Source of the DNA: Catonia carolina
Taxonomy: Eukaryota > Arthropoda > Insecta > Hemiptera > Achilidae
Direction of reading: 5' to 3'
Assembly: GCA_035578175.1 (NCBI GenBank)
Contig: JAQMRL010000011.1
Coordinates: 4,165,501-4,229,500 of the forward strand
DNA length: 64,000 bases
A program made the position numbers and the translations under genes. Below are positions 46,006 to 57,080 of this stretch, piece by piece. The notes under the pieces are model-generated. The model saw only the letters and a program-made list of their open reading frames with translations. It was not told where the DNA came from and made no database searches. Each line of letters opens with the position of its first letter. Position 1 is the stretch's first letter.

Positions 46006-46935
46006 CGAGGTGAGGCTATTAAATAACAAGACTGACGTTGTAAACATTTAATTTTAATTTTATACATAATCACTTATTGTCACCTTCAATACACACTCCT
46101 TCTCTATCCCTACAACGCTCCATACGAATTTTCCATTGATGGAAACAGTGCTGGAAGTCATCTTCTGTCAGCTCCTTCAGGACACGTGCCGCTCAAAAAT
46201 GTTTAAAATGAAGCTTGCAAAAATGTTTGTACTGACACTTTGTACGCGATTGAAAATTACCCAAATTTTTTGGAAACGATAATAACATGTAATGATACGT
46301 GGTTTTTTACTTATGATCTGGAAACGAAGCGCCAATTCATGCACTGGAAGAGCCGAACTTCACCGAGAGCCAAAAAAGCTCGAATGAGCGAGTCAAAATT
46401 TAAAGCAATGGTGGTTGTTTTTTTTTTGATATCCATGGAATTGTGTACCTTCACTGGGTTCCTGAAGGTCAAACAATTTATCAATATTACTACCTTGAGT
46501 TACTTTCTAAACTACGTCAAAGAGTAAGGAAAAAACGCCCCGAAATGTGGAAAGACAAATTATGGGTTCTCCACCAAGACAATGCGCCTGCTCATTTCGC
46601 GTTATCTGTCAAGAGGTTCCTAATACAGCATCTCAGTGTTAGAAAATCCACCTTATTCACCAGATCTTGCACCATGTGACTTCTACCTGTTCCCTAAGGT
46701 GAAATCTGCATTAAAAGGGATAAGATTTGAGTCTGTGGAAGCTGTAAAAGAGAAAGCGGCACGTGTCCTGAAGGAGCTGACAGAAGATGACTTCCAGCAC
46801 TGTTTCCAACAATGGAAAATTCGCATGGAGCGTTGTAGGGATAGAGAAGGAGTGTATATTGATGGTGACAATATGATTATGTATGAAATAAAATTTTTTA
46901 CAGCGTCAGTCTCGTTATTTAATAGCCACACCTCG
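46006..46935 (+). mobile_element. Mariner derivative Mm1: 5' part replaced by inverted 3' end
   Basis: A 930 bp element flanked by TA (46004-46005 and 46936-46937). Both ends carry CGAGGTG.GGCTATTAAATA and continue with AGACTGACG. The left 188 bp (to about 46193) are the reverse complement of the element's own last 180 bp (from about 46756), well beyond the normal short terminal repeats. They include the coding words for KELTEDDFQHCF and WKIRMERCRDREGVYI. The middle holds the transposase from just before the first catalytic motif. Full mariner elements are about 1.3 kb, so the N-terminal third is gone. Confidence 0.9.
46197..46890 (+). pseudogene. Mariner transposase (DD34D type), N-terminus missing
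   Basis: Three frame segments. NYPNFLETIITCNDTWFFTY carries the first catalytic D (about 46281). VPEGQTIYQYYYLELLSKLR and WVLHQDNAPAHFALSVKRFL carry the second D in a shifted frame. NPPYSPDLAPCDFYLFPK carries the third D after another shift. The end reads VLKELTEDDFQHCFQQWKIR. The motifs TWFFTYDxETKRQ, HQDNAPAH and YSPDLAPCDF mark the mariner family. The helix-turn-helix N-terminal region has been lost, and the frameshifts make it inactive. Confidence 0.9.
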
Positions 46936-46964
46936 TACATGCTATGAAAACAATTAAATTACCA

Positions 46965-47812
46965 TATTTATTCAACTACCCCGCCCTTTTTTCGCGGATT
47001 GGTGAAGAAAAAATAGGGTGCGGGTCTTACTCGAACCATGCCCTGTGAACGCAGTAATTTATTCCGTGTTTTTAGCACTATTTTATGTAGAAGTAGGTAC
47101 TGAAACGTTTTCATAGAACTAAATTTAAGATAGCAAGGGGAAACGTAACGATGTATGCATTAAAACAGCAATGAATTAAATGGATAGCTGAAGGAAATTA
47201 CGTTTTCACAGCTACACGAAGAATCAAGCGCCCAGATGTTTACCGGATTTGTGTTTGGATAAAAGATTCTTGGAATGGAATTTCCGACGAATTATTGCAG
47301 AGGAGTTGTAAAAATGCGGAATATCTAACGAACTCGATGGTAGCGAAGATGATCACCTTTGGTAGAACGACGTGGAGACCAACTGTTCTAAGACAATGAC
47401 AGTGATGGAAGTCAGAAATAAAATGTACTAAGTACTAAACTCTCACTCCTTACAATTTAAAAAATGCTAATCAATAAAAAGTTATCATACTAAAATAGGT
47501 ATTAATTGGCCAGTTGTTGAAACTATATTTTTAAGATGGTATCTTCTTTTTGTTTTACAGAATCGATTTCCCGATTCTGTCATTATATCTACGCCCTACC
47601 TATTCTGAAATGAATAGGTAATTGTTAATGTAATATTAAAATGCTAATTACTAAATTATTATTGGAACTTAAACAGGACTGAATAAATACTTCATATTCT
47701 GCATCTGGTGTTTTGTTGTTTTTGCATCGTATTAGGTAATACTTAATTTATTTTTTTCGATTTTCGGTACATAAAATCGCGGTGTGGGGTTATTTGAGGG
47801 CGGGGTGTACTC
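46965..47812 (+). mobile_element. Tigger/pogo-type element T1, deleted
   Basis: The left edge (ttattcaactaccccgccct) and the right edge (its rough complement around gagggcggggtgtactcaag) form imperfect inverted ends. Near the left end is gggtgcgggtcttactcgaa, a GTGCGxxTTACTCGA-type motif found at many Tigger/pogo ends. Inside lies a transposase C-terminus (47150-47390). It begins 30 bp after mariner Mm1. Confidence 0.5.
47150..47390 (+). pseudogene. Tigger/pogo-like transposase C-terminus
   Basis: Frame one reads GNYVFTATRRIKRPDVYRIC, then VWIKDSWNGISDELLQRSCK. After a frameshift a second frame reads KCGISNELDGSEDDHLW. The order RPD...CxWIxxSWxxIxxExLxxSFKKCGISNxLDGSEDDxLW is the usual C-terminal tail of Tigger-like DDE transposases (and of host genes derived from them). 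The catalytic core is absent. Confidence 0.75.
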
Positions 47813-47869
47813 AAGTATAAACTTCAGTATGTATCAAAATGTATATTGCAAATCTATCTTCTTGAAGTC

Positions 47870-48062
47870 TTCTGCCATTAGGCAGATGATCTCATGATGA
47901 AAAATCCCTTTGTATTATGTTTGTCCCTTGTTTTGATTTCCAGCAAATTAATTTCGTAATTTTTACTTCTTTTTACATTGTGTATAAGCTTTATTCTTTG
48001 ACGTCCAATTTTCCTTTCGCCTTCTACTGGTTCTTTTAACATTTCCTTCTCCTCAAAGTCTG
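47870..48062 (-). pseudogene. LINE reverse transcriptase C-terminal tail
   Basis: Minus-strand 64-codon frame with EMLKEPVEGERKIGRQRIKL then NVKRSKNYEINLLEIKTRDK. The G.RxxGRQRxxxxxNV block followed by a helical Leu/Arg stretch is typical of the last segment of many non-LTR proteins. It abuts a SINE B tail fragment. Confidence 0.5.
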
Positions 48063-48100
48063 CAATGACCAAGCTGTTGATACGACTTTAAATAACCAAA
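48063..48100 (+). repeat. SINE B tail fragment
   Basis: gcaatgaccaagctgttgat then acgactttaaataa matches the tail of 42484-42662. Confidence 0.55.
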
Positions 48101-48648
48101 AAACTGTCACGTTTTGAAACCATTTCGTATCAAATTTAGTAACAGCTTTTAAGATATTTTGTATTAAAATATTCTAAAATGTTTATTAATTATTTTACAA
48201 AAAAAATTCAGATACAGTAAGAAAACCAGGAATCTTTGGATAAAACAAAGAGTACGCTACCGGTTGACTCACAAAAATTAATGTTTCAATTATACAATGA
48301 AAGATTACGGATGTGAGGGAAAAAGAGCGCATAAATTCTTAAAAAAAAACGTTTCCTCTCATTCCTCTAAAATAATTACTTGTTCTTCACAAGTTGAAGT
48401 ATATGAATTAGCATAGTTATTTACGTGGGAAACACCTTTATTTTGTTTTGTTTTATTTTATAAAAGCAATTACAATCGCAGCTGGATATTAGGTGTTGAA
48501 TGCCGAAATATTTTAGTGATATTTACTGAATTCTACCATGCGAAAAAAACACGGCAAATAATTTTTGTAATCATTAATATTGGTAACTGATATGCGTATT
48601 GTTTTTTTTTTATAATTTTGAGAAATATCTTCTTGTATTATTAGATTT
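48101..48648. other. No recognised feature
   Basis: AT-rich spacer. Confidence 0.45.
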
Positions 48649-49090
48649 TTAGAGGAATAATTGACTAAGAACGAACAAATATAGACTACCTAAAACACAT
48701 TCCACGCAACCGTAGGTTAAACGAATTTTTCTACATCGACGTTTCCACCTTTCATTCCAACTGAAACTGAAATCAATTTTTTGATTGGGTATCAAATAAG
48801 GAGGAAGTTTGCTTCCATCGACTTTTATGCATAACATAACTGTTATTCGCAGTTTATCGTACCCAGTAGTTTTCTATTGTACTTCTTGGCACCTTTTACA
48901 TCGACAGTATAGTTTCTAGGCATATCGAAATAGACTGAAGTTTCTTCTGTATTACCTATCTGATCAAGAGTGTAGATATTTTCAGTTCGTAAGTTAATAA
49001 ACATCGCCCTGGAAATTCAAAAGCTGCGTTTCAAAATCAAAGATTGCGTTTGTATGCGTTTTTTTAATTTTAATTTTAAAAGAAAATTTA
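48649..49090 (-). pseudogene. Tigger/pogo-like transposase, catalytic-core fragment T2
   Basis: Minus strand. INLRTENIYTLDQIGNTEET leads into SVYFDMPRNYTVDVKGAKK, the Tigger segment IGNxDETPVYFDMPxNYTV with the first catalytic D changed to E. A shifted frame continues LRITVMLCIKVDGSKLPPYL, the [RV]TVMLCVTADGxKLPPxxI segment. The later DDE residues are absent. It points opposite to the C-terminus at 47150, so it is a separate or inverted copy. Confidence 0.8.
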
Positions 49091-49164
49091 TTTTATCTTG
49101 TCATGCATAATAGATGTCTAATACGTAGTTTAGAGTGCTAATATACCGGTTCAAAGATAGTAAG

Positions 49165-49265
49165 TGAATGGGACTGCAAGACACCCTCGAATGTAAGACG
49201 CAACTCGCTTTTCGAGGTATCAAATTGTGAAAAAGGCGCGTCTTAGAATCGAGGAAATACGTAGA
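49165..49265 (-). mobile_element. Terminal region of Tigger T2
   Basis: Contains ctcgaatgtaagacgcaact and a second ggcgcgtcttagaatcgagg. These paired CGTCTTA and TCGA(A/G) words resemble the ends of Tigger/pogo elements. It lies on the 5' side of the transposase fragment, as expected for the left end of a minus-strand element. Confidence 0.5.
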
Positions 49266-50661
49266 TAAAAATATAGATAGAATTTAAATTTGGGTACCGC
49301 TCATAAGCCTAATGATGGTAATTGGGGGACAGAATTAAAGAGAAAGAGGCATATAGAAGAGAAGATAAATAGAAGAGCTAGTCAGTAAATGAAGAAGTAT
49401 ATGAGGTTATTACAGTATTGTAAAGGTAATTCTTTCCCATAACAGAATAGCGAAGTTCAACTTCACTGATCAAAGGAAGTTTTCTTTGTTAATTGAATTG
49501 AAACATTTTCTGTTTCTATAAACAGAAAATATCCATTAAGGTATTCTATTTAGTATTAGTTTAGTATACTATAAGATGGTAGCATTACCGGTTTTTTTTT
49601 TTCATTTATTTCCGCTGTAGAAAGGATTCTATTCATTTATTCAGCCTAGACATTTGTAATGCGTAAAGTATACATTTAAATTAGAAGGCGCTTAAAAGTT
49701 TTAATTTTTATAATGTACTGCATGTAGCGTTTAAAAATACATTATGTAGTTAGACACAAGAGGCCGGTTTTTTACGGTTTTAATAGAACAATAGAAAATA
49801 TAACATAAAACGCTTTTCATGTAGTCAGTTTGCTATGTTAGGAAATCCATAAATCACTACGGACATTTAATAGTATATAATTAACAAAAGGTTTTTTTTA
49901 AATTAAAATGTATATCTGGTTAGATTTTTGTTTTGTTTTGTTTAATATCTGTCATAAAACTGAATTAAATTTTTGAAGGTCAGATTTAACAGAGAGTTCT
50001 GATAATACATAGGATACAAATCTGTTATTAGATTCTGTTTGTAAAATGTAAAACGTTGAAACGCTACGTAGACTTAACCCTTCTGCGCCGCTCCGCATTT
50101 GGTGCTGCTGTTTACACTGGTGTAAAACACGTTCCCGAATAAATCCATTTAGCTAAGTTCATTACTCATAAAAAATTATGAAAAAATTACAGCTACTTCT
50201 TAAAATAAGTACTGTTTTTGTGAATATAAAAACATGAAAATCGGTTACGCTTTATGGTCGCTAGAACTCGCAAAATATTCGCGCGCACGAAAATTGGTAG
50301 GTTACTATTTCATATTAATAGCTGTAACGTGCTAAAATTTCAGTTTAGCATAAAATTGTAGCCTACATAACACGTTTTGGAGAAGAGAGTTTCGTGAATA
50401 AAATCGTGTTTTTAATTTGTATTTTGGGTAACTTTTGGCTGAGTAATTGGTTTGAAATTTGTAATATTTAAAAAAAAATCTGAAAAATTGGTAAAGGCCA
50501 GTAAAGGAATTAGTTAGGCTGGCAAATCCCCCGCCACCGTATCGCTCTGTTATTAAATAAAGGCATGGCCTTGCTTCAGGAAATACTTTCATAAATCATC
50601 TTCATTTAATACAAATATATGTGGACAGAATTTACACGTTTTTATCAAAATTTTCCAAACA
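49266..50661. other. No recognised gene; possible piggyBac-type end
   Basis: AT-rich. At 50075-50090 the sequence TTAACCCTTCTGCGCCGC resembles a piggyBac-like end at its TTAA target, and the following 200 bp are locally GC-richer. No matching right end was found, so this is only a suggestion. Confidence 0.3.
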
Positions 50662-50663
50662 TA

Positions 50664-51593
50664 CGAGGTGTGGCTATTAAATAACGAGACTGACGTTGTA
50701 AAAATGTTTTTTATTTTATACAAATAATCACTTATTGTCACCTTTAATATACACTCCTTCTCTATCCCTACAATACTCCATGCGAGTTTTCCATTGTTCG
50801 AAACAGTGCTGGAAGCCATCTTCTGTCAGCTCCTTCAGGACAAGTGCCGCTTTCTCTTTTACAGCTTCCACATACTCAAATCTTGTCCCTGTTAATGCAG
50901 ATTTCACCTTAGGGAACAGGTAGAAGTCTCATGGTGCAAGATCTGGTGAATAAGGTGGATGTTCTAACACTGAGATGCTGTATTAGGAACCTCTTGACAG
51001 ATAACGCGGAATGAGCTGGCGCATTGTCTTGGTGGAGAACCCATGATTTGTCCTTCCACATTTCGGGACGTTTTTTCCTGACTCTTTGACGTAGTTTAGA
51101 AAATAACTCAAGGTAGTAATAGGTAGTAATATTGATTAATTTTTTGACCTTCAGGAACCCAGTGAAGGTACACAATCCCATGGGTATAAAAAAACAACCA
51201 TCATTGCTTTAAATTTTGACTTGCTCATTCGAGCTTTTTTGGCTCTCGGTGAAGTTCGGCTCTTCCAGTGCATGGATTGGCGTTTCGTTTCCGGATCATA
51301 AGTAAAAAACCACGTTATGCATATGTTATTATCTTCTACCTGTTTCTTAAGGTGAAATCTGGATTAAAAGGGACAAGATTTGAGTCTGTGGAAGCTGTAA
51401 AAGAGAAACCGGCACGTGTCCTGAAGGAGCTGACAGAAGATAACTTCCAGCACTGTTTCGAACGATGGGAAATTCGCATAGAGCGTTGTAGGGATAGAGA
51501 AGGAGTGTATATTGAAAGTGACAATAAGTGATTATGTATAAAATTAAAATAAAAGTTTTTACGTCAGTCTCGTTATTTAATAGCCACACCTCG
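50664..51593 (-). mobile_element. Mariner derivative Mm2: 5' part replaced by inverted 3' end
   Basis: Exactly 930 bp, flanked by TA (50662-50663 and 51594-51595), opposite in orientation to Mm1. The left arm (about 50664-50928) is the gene's true 3' end. The right arm (about 51333-51593, 261 bp) is an inverted copy of it, reaching back to the coding word for DFYLFPKV. The middle keeps the transposase from the first catalytic motif onwards. The arm is about 80 bp longer and the middle about 80 bp shorter than in Mm1, so the inversion breakpoints differ. Confidence 0.9.
50690..51320 (-). pseudogene. Mariner transposase (DD34D type), N-terminus missing
   Basis: Minus strand. It starts around TWFFTYDPETKRQ-type sequence near 51315. 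A shifted frame carries YYYLELFSKLRQRVRKKRPE and SWVLHQDNAPAHSALSVKRF (second catalytic D). The third-D region (YSPDLAPxDFYLFP) is readable in another frame near 50940, and the 3' end near 50750-50900. A few changes separate it from Mm1, so the two come from the same family. Confidence 0.85.
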
Positions 51594-51775
51594 TATATTT
51601 CATCAACACACAACATCCTCACGCAAACACTGCCAAGTATCTCTGTTTACAATTAGACATACACCTTAACTAGAGGATACACTTTCAGCAGAAATGAATG
51701 CTACACTTATTTAAACCACTCTTTCTGCTACTAGAGCCGAAATTAAAATTACTCTTAAAAATTTGTTTGAACATA
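51594..51775. other. No recognised feature
   Basis: Short spacer between Mm2 and a jockey fragment. Confidence 0.4.
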
Positions 51776-51970
51776 CAAAACTGTTCTTAAACCTGTCTGG
51801 AACTTTGCTATCCAGTTATGGGGCCCATCTTGTAACTCAAGTATCAAACTTATTCAAAGTTTTCAAAATGCCTCCGAGATAAGCCCGATAATTACTTATC
51901 CACACCACAAATTTTACTTCCATATAGTATCATGTTCCAAATAATCACCAAGTTGATAGATCCTTAAAAA
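51776..51970 (+). pseudogene. Jockey-like reverse transcriptase C-terminal fragment
   Basis: Plus-strand open frame KTVLKPVWNFAIQLWGPSCN then SSIKLIQSFQNASEISPIIT, ending in stops shortly after. The LKPVWxxxIQLWGxxxxSxIxxIQxFQ pattern is the segment after the RT domain in jockey-like elements, also seen at 36400-36800. Confidence 0.65.
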
Positions 51971-53251
51971 TATATTTTTTAAACTACAACTTTTATAAAT
52001 TCTTTTCAGTTGTGAAATCTGTTCACAATTCTAGATAGTATATCATAAATTGTGACAAAACATGAAAGTGGTTTCAAAATAAATATTTTTTGAGGTTATA
52101 ATTTGAAGGGAGATCTGTTTTTGTAAACTTTTTACAGACAAACTAATATAAATACTTGCAATGTATAAAATTTAAGACAAAGTATCAAATACGGTTTCAA
52201 TTATTTCCTTCTTCTTTTCTATAATACCTTTAATCTCAATAACCCTTTCATTTTATAAAACATAATCATATATTGTAAAATAAAAAAAATTGTTCCATAG
52301 AGTATTAGTGGTATTACTGTACGCAAAAAGATGAGAAAGAAGGCGGGCAAAGAAATACGTTGTGCTGCCAAGCGAGACTGATGGTGTTTTATTCAAATTC
52401 GGCGGGAGAATGAATTCAGGTACGAAAGAACCAAGATAGATACGTCATTATACGTGAGGCCATGAACCCGGTGACCGGTAAGACGTTTAGTGCAAACTGG
52501 CTCTACAGGAATCTCTAATGCTGAACATTGAACGAGAAAACGAGCAACCAACAACTTTGATCGAGCAACCAAGAAGAAAATTCTTCTTACTTTTATACAA
52601 AAACATTATAAGACAGCGTCTGTCTAATATCAGAACGGTTGAAGTTTTATTGAAATAAAAAAGAATCCTTTTATTTAATTTTTAAATCAAAAAATGATTC
52701 AAACGAACAGAAATCAGATTAAATCTAAATTTATACTCAGACTAAAAGATTTATATCATAATAATCCTGAACCAAGGTATTTCCATTTGTTTTTTTTTTA
52801 ATATTCATAGATGCTAATTGAAGGTTAAAATAGCGTGAATGAATTGGAGACATGAAAACACTGTTTTCCTTCGTACGATGTTGAAGAACACATTTGTGAT
52901 CATTATAAGCCTTTGGTATCATATATATGATGAATTTAATAGTGCATATATTTCTCTAATACTACCTTTAATTTCCTGTTAAAATAAAAGCGTCGGACAG
53001 TATTATTATTTTAAAACAAAATCTACAGGCTTCAATTTTAGCAGATCCTTTTTTCAAGACCAATAGAAGCTAAAACGAGTTTTCATTTTCATTGAATTAA
53101 CCTAAACCTATCTCGTTAAGTATCATTATTGTAGTTGTGTATACGCGTATTTCTTCCATCTAGAACGAATCCGTTTTGGTTCAAAATTGATAATAATGCG
53201 TTTTAATCCTTTTCTACATTATTCAAAATTAGGAATATACTGGTCAAATAT
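51971..53251. other. No recognised gene
   Basis: AT-rich. The GC-richer patch 52330-52560 has no consistent frame. Confidence 0.4.
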
Positions 53252-53639
53252 TATTGTTGTTTAGGTCATCACCCGAAAGGCTGGTTTGAACCTGCGGCAG
53301 TAAAAACGAAGAGTGAGGTGGTTTACCATTGCCTTCCTTTCTGAGTGGAAAATTATCCTAATTAGCATGCAAGGCGTTCTGAAAAGCATCTAATTTCTAC
53401 CAAATGACACCTTCACGTCATTCACCACAAGGTCTGGCTGTATAATGATAAAATCCATTACTCTAAGCAGATATAAATCTGACTAGTGTCTTTTAAACCT
53501 CTATCTCTTCTGTTTTTAAATTTTTCAGTCATATAATTGGTTGACCATATGATAAGAAACAGAACTATTTTTTGCAGCCCTGGAACTAAAGATCGAGTGC
53601 AAATAATTTAAGACTCCACCTGCCTGTTATGAGCAGGGT
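53252..53639 (-). repeat. Family A interspersed repeat, copy A8
   Basis: Full-length antisense copy with a small deletion in the cctctagaggttttac block, replaced by cctgcggcag. Confidence 0.75.
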
Positions 53640-53689
53640 CAAATATTAACATAAAAGGTTTCTCCAAGCGATTTATAAAAATTTCGATG

Positions 53690-53885
53690 AGACTTTACCA
53701 CATGACAATGAAATGAGAATGATATGCACAACGTGTAACTGAGGTGTAGTATTGTACGGACACTGGGCGACCATTCCTGAGAGAGTACGGTTAATTGAAC
53801 CCCAACCATCAAAGTACTCCGGTAACCACGGTCTATTATTCAAATCTGTATAAAAGTAGCTACCTTTACGAGGATTTGAATCAAT
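53690..53885 (-). repeat. SINE C, 5'-truncated copy
   Basis: Shares gtgtagtattgtacgg, gagagtacggttaattgaac, caaccatcaaagta and tacctttacgaggatttgaa with the full copies. It stops at the tRNA-like head. Confidence 0.65.
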
Positions 53886-54102
53886 TATGAACAGTTTTAT
53901 TAAAATCATAATATGTCGAGAGTTATATAAATACATATATCCACAACTATACGAACAACATTTTAATACAATCATTTTCACAACCACACCTACTACGGGG
54001 ATTAGAAAGATGCTGGAATACGGATCTTATATAAAATAGCCATGACGCTTGCCACTGGATGATTTCCTCAATCAAGACGAAAACATGATATTAAATCGGT
54101 TT

Positions 54103-54441
54103 CTTTATCTCTAATGTGTGTACGTTGGAATCTGTTCAATTCAGAACAAGCAACCCCATGACCCAATGAGATGAGGACTGTAAGTATACTATACTCAAAT
54201 ATAGAATACTCAAAGGATGAGGATGATGTACATGACGTGTAAACGAGGTGTACTCTTGTAAAGACCCAGGCCGATCATTCCTGGGAAAGTATGGTTAATT
54301 AAACCCCAACCATCAAAGTACAACAGTAACCTCTATCTAGTATTCAAATCCGTTTTAAAAGTAACTACCTTTACTAGGATTTGAACCAGGAACCTTCGTC
54401 TCCAAAAATCAGCTGTTAAACAGCTGACTCGCGGCGACTTT
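54103..54441 (-). repeat. tRNA-derived SINE C, near full length
   Basis: Minus strand: tRNA-like head with agtcagctgtttaacagctg (a hairpin in place of the anticodon arm) and B box ctggttcaaatcc. The body follows (ttgatggttggggtttaatt, ggtctttacaagagtacacc) and the tail cttgttctgaattgaacag ends in an A-rich stretch. A partial internal duplication (actatactcaaatatagaat region) distinguishes this copy. Confidence 0.75.
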
Positions 54442-55062
54442 AAACACGTAAATCATAAATACTGCTAGTTGTATAAATATACAGCTGTAGATTTTGATAA
54501 ATAAAGATAAATATTACAAGCCGAATAACCTTACAATTTTATAAAAATTTAGTAAATAAAATCTCCGGAGGTTCAAACTAGCTTTTTTGATGTTGGATAT
54601 CTGCACATAGAGCTTTCTAATTAAACAAAAACCAAAAACAAATGAGTAATTGCCCCAGACTAGCTATAAAATTTGAATCGAATCAAAGCATTTAAATATA
54701 TGGTTTTTCAAACTTGCAACTTTTTAAAACTGCAAGTTAGTTTGGTTACATAGGTTATTTATTTTATCTATAAGCGTAAACTATCATATTTTTTTCTTCT
54801 CATTGAACAGTTAGTTATTCCTGCGGGTTACGTAACAATAAAATTATGTACCCGTATTTGATTAAAATAATTACGGTAAAAACAAAAATAGCCCGCATTT
54901 TCAATTATCCCTAACTTGAGTTGTTTGACAGACCGATAGTAAATCAATAATAAATATCAAGTTTAATTACTATACTAAAATAAATAAAAAAATGCAATAC
55001 TGCAAATTAATTACACATTAAAAATGTATAACAAAAGGAATAATTTGATGTAAATATTTAAA
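54442..55062. other. No recognised feature
   Basis: AT-rich spacer. Confidence 0.45.
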
Positions 55063-55110
55063 TCAGAGGTTCTCAAACTCTACTTTTTTAAGTCATTCAT
55101 GTCGTTTCTA
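55063..55110 (+). mobile_element. Possible hAT left end
   Basis: CAGAGGTTCTCAAACTC resembles the CAGxGGTTCTCAAxC ends of many hAT elements. No right end was found nearby. Confidence 0.35.
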
Positions 55111-55360
55111 CACTACCATCATTCGTCATCAAAATTTTATTGTTGTATTTTGTTATACAGAAACAAATATAAACTAATACCGAAAAAAACATATACAGTG
55201 GAGCGTCAGTTATCCGAACCAATTGGAACCAGAGCGGTTTTGATAATCAAATACTTAGGATAATCAAACACGGTAAATATTGTAATTTGATACACTACTG
55301 TAACAATGTAACATTAATACATATAACCATATATATGTTTAATAAAATATTTTATTTTTT

Positions 55361-55510
55361 ACGTCTGACTGTTTTGCAATTGCTGCTTATGCAGACGGTG
55401 AGAGGGATGATAGATGAAGACGAATGATGAAAAAATGCCATACCTGACCGGGAATTGAACCCGGGACCTCGGCGTAGAAGCAGTGCCCTAACCACCACGC
55501 CAACGGGATT
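55361..55510 (-). repeat. SINE D, complete copy
   Basis: Minus strand: head cccgttggcgtggtggttag (A box), B box gggttcaattccc, body atggcattttttcatc then ttcgtcttcatctatc, tail cagcaattgcaaaacagtca. The A and B boxes are about 45 bases apart, as expected for a polymerase III promoter of tRNA origin. Confidence 0.8.
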
Positions 55511-55613
55511 ATAGGCTACCATAAACTTTAGTTTAAAAAATACACTAATTTATTGCATTTATTGCAAATGTAGAGTACTAAAAGATAGAATATACTGAAT
55601 AGATAGAAATGTC

Positions 55614-55769
55614 GGAAAGATAGATAGCAAGAGGAAGCCCGGTAGGAGAAGAATATCCTGGCTTGGGAACTTGCGAACCTGGTTTGGTAGGAGCTCCATG
55701 CAATTGTTCCGGTTGGCAGCGGATAAAGTCAAAATAGCCATGCTGGTCGCTCACATCCGTAGCGGATAG
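55614..55769 (+). pseudogene. LINE C-terminal tail with natural stop and GAA-rich 3' end
   Basis: Open frame of 51 codons: GKIDSKRKPGRRRISWLGNL, RTWFGRSSMQLFRLAADKVK, IAMLVAHIRSG, stop, then ctcaaagaagaagaagag. The PGRRRISWLxNLRxWFGxSSxxLFRxAADKVKIAxxxAxIR tail is the well-known end of a non-LTR protein. No stops interrupt it, so it is a 5'-truncated but otherwise fresh-looking piece. Similar, older ends occur near 57400-57560 and 58395-58830 on the minus strand. Confidence 0.8.
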
Positions 55770-56109
55770 GCACTCAAAGAAGAAGAAGAGTACTAAAGAT
55801 TATAAAAACAAACGGAAAAATACAGAATTTCAAAACTGATTAAATTGACGAAAATAATCATGGTAAAATCCTTTATAAAATATGTTTTACCCCTTTGTAC
55901 ATACTATACAGTAATTTTCTTTTAAATCTTGAATTTTACTTTAAAGTCTCCACTGTCCGTAAATTGAACAAGGAAACTAAACTGTAGTATAAATTTTTCA
56001 TTGAATTGTTATGTCCGTATTTTGGTAGTAAATATGTAGTTTTTTCTATCGATGGTGGTTCGAATAATTCACGGTTCGGATGACTGACGTTCGGACAGTT
56101 GACGCTCCT

Positions 56110-57000
56110 GAGTAGAAACAAAATTTTCATTTCTGTTGCTTCATTTTCATTGGGTGTTTAGTTGGATTATTGAACTTACTTGTCTACATTGAACCAGACG
56201 GGAATTTTAGTTTAGCATGGTTTTTACATTTTTAACTCGGTCACAAGGAAAGGAGTATATTTTACCATAACTGTCTCTCTACCTAGACCGTCATGGAGGA
56301 TTTAAGTACATAGTTGTATTGAGAAAAATCAAAATAATTTATTTACTTAATAATTTATGTACATATAAGTTAAATTGCAATTTTTTAGGTTTCATTTGCT
56401 GTTAGGATTAATACGTCTGCTGTATTTTTGGCTAGTAGTACAAGTAAATTTGAACAGCGATCCCTAGTGTAGTTTGTTCAAGTGCGACTGTCAGCTGGTC
56501 ACCATACAAAGTTGTTCGCCCAACCCGTGTAACTTAACTAATAACAACTTTCTACCTGCTGACTGACTGGACTCCCCGAAGGACTTTAATGACAATCGTA
56601 AAAAAATACACATAGTAATTACATTTTTAACAAAGCAATTTAATTGTTCATATTCTTGTTATAATAACACAACTCAAATCGTTACAAAAAAAACAACTTG
56701 CTCAACTGAAAGATATGCTGGTAGCTATTGTTACATTTCCGATAAACTAGGTCTCTCTCGCTCACACTCTCTCTCCCCTCCTTCCCACTTCTTTCCATTA
56801 ATGAAGTAAGTTGTGCATTTAACAAAACAGAACCCTAATTACCCACTTTCGAAGAAATGTCTCCGTACACAAAGAAAAAGTAAAACAAAAAAATAAATTC
56901 TTTTCTTTACTACTACAAGAACGGGTACTAAAAAAACGTTTCTAGGTCAACAAAAAAGAAATTCTGACAATAAATAACTATTTTGACTATCTTGGTGACA
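56110..57000. other. No recognised feature
   Basis: AT-rich with a CT-rich stretch at 56750-56800. Nothing assignable. Confidence 0.45.
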
Positions 57001-57080
57001 AAGTCGTAATACTAGACTATAAAATGAAGGTTCTTTTAGTTCGATTCCCGTCTAAGGTTCATAACGATTCAAAAATGTTA
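57001..57080 (+). repeat. Possible tRNA-like SINE head
   Basis: A B-box-like tagttcgattcccgtc and an upstream ttggtgacaaagtcgtaata suggest a decayed SINE head. The tail is not recognised. Confidence 0.35.

Larger units (their letters stand above)
55198..56109. mobile_element. Tigger-like element Tg3 holding a SINE and a LINE tail
   Basis: The left end CAGTGGAGCGTCAGTTATCC (preceded by TA) pairs with a right end near 56085-56109 whose complement begins CAGGAGCGTCAACTGTCCGA. Both are followed by more CCGAAC words. This is the layout of pogo/Tigger ends. No transposase is recognised inside; instead the element holds SINE D (55361-55510) and a LINE tail (55614-55769). Confidence 0.6.
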
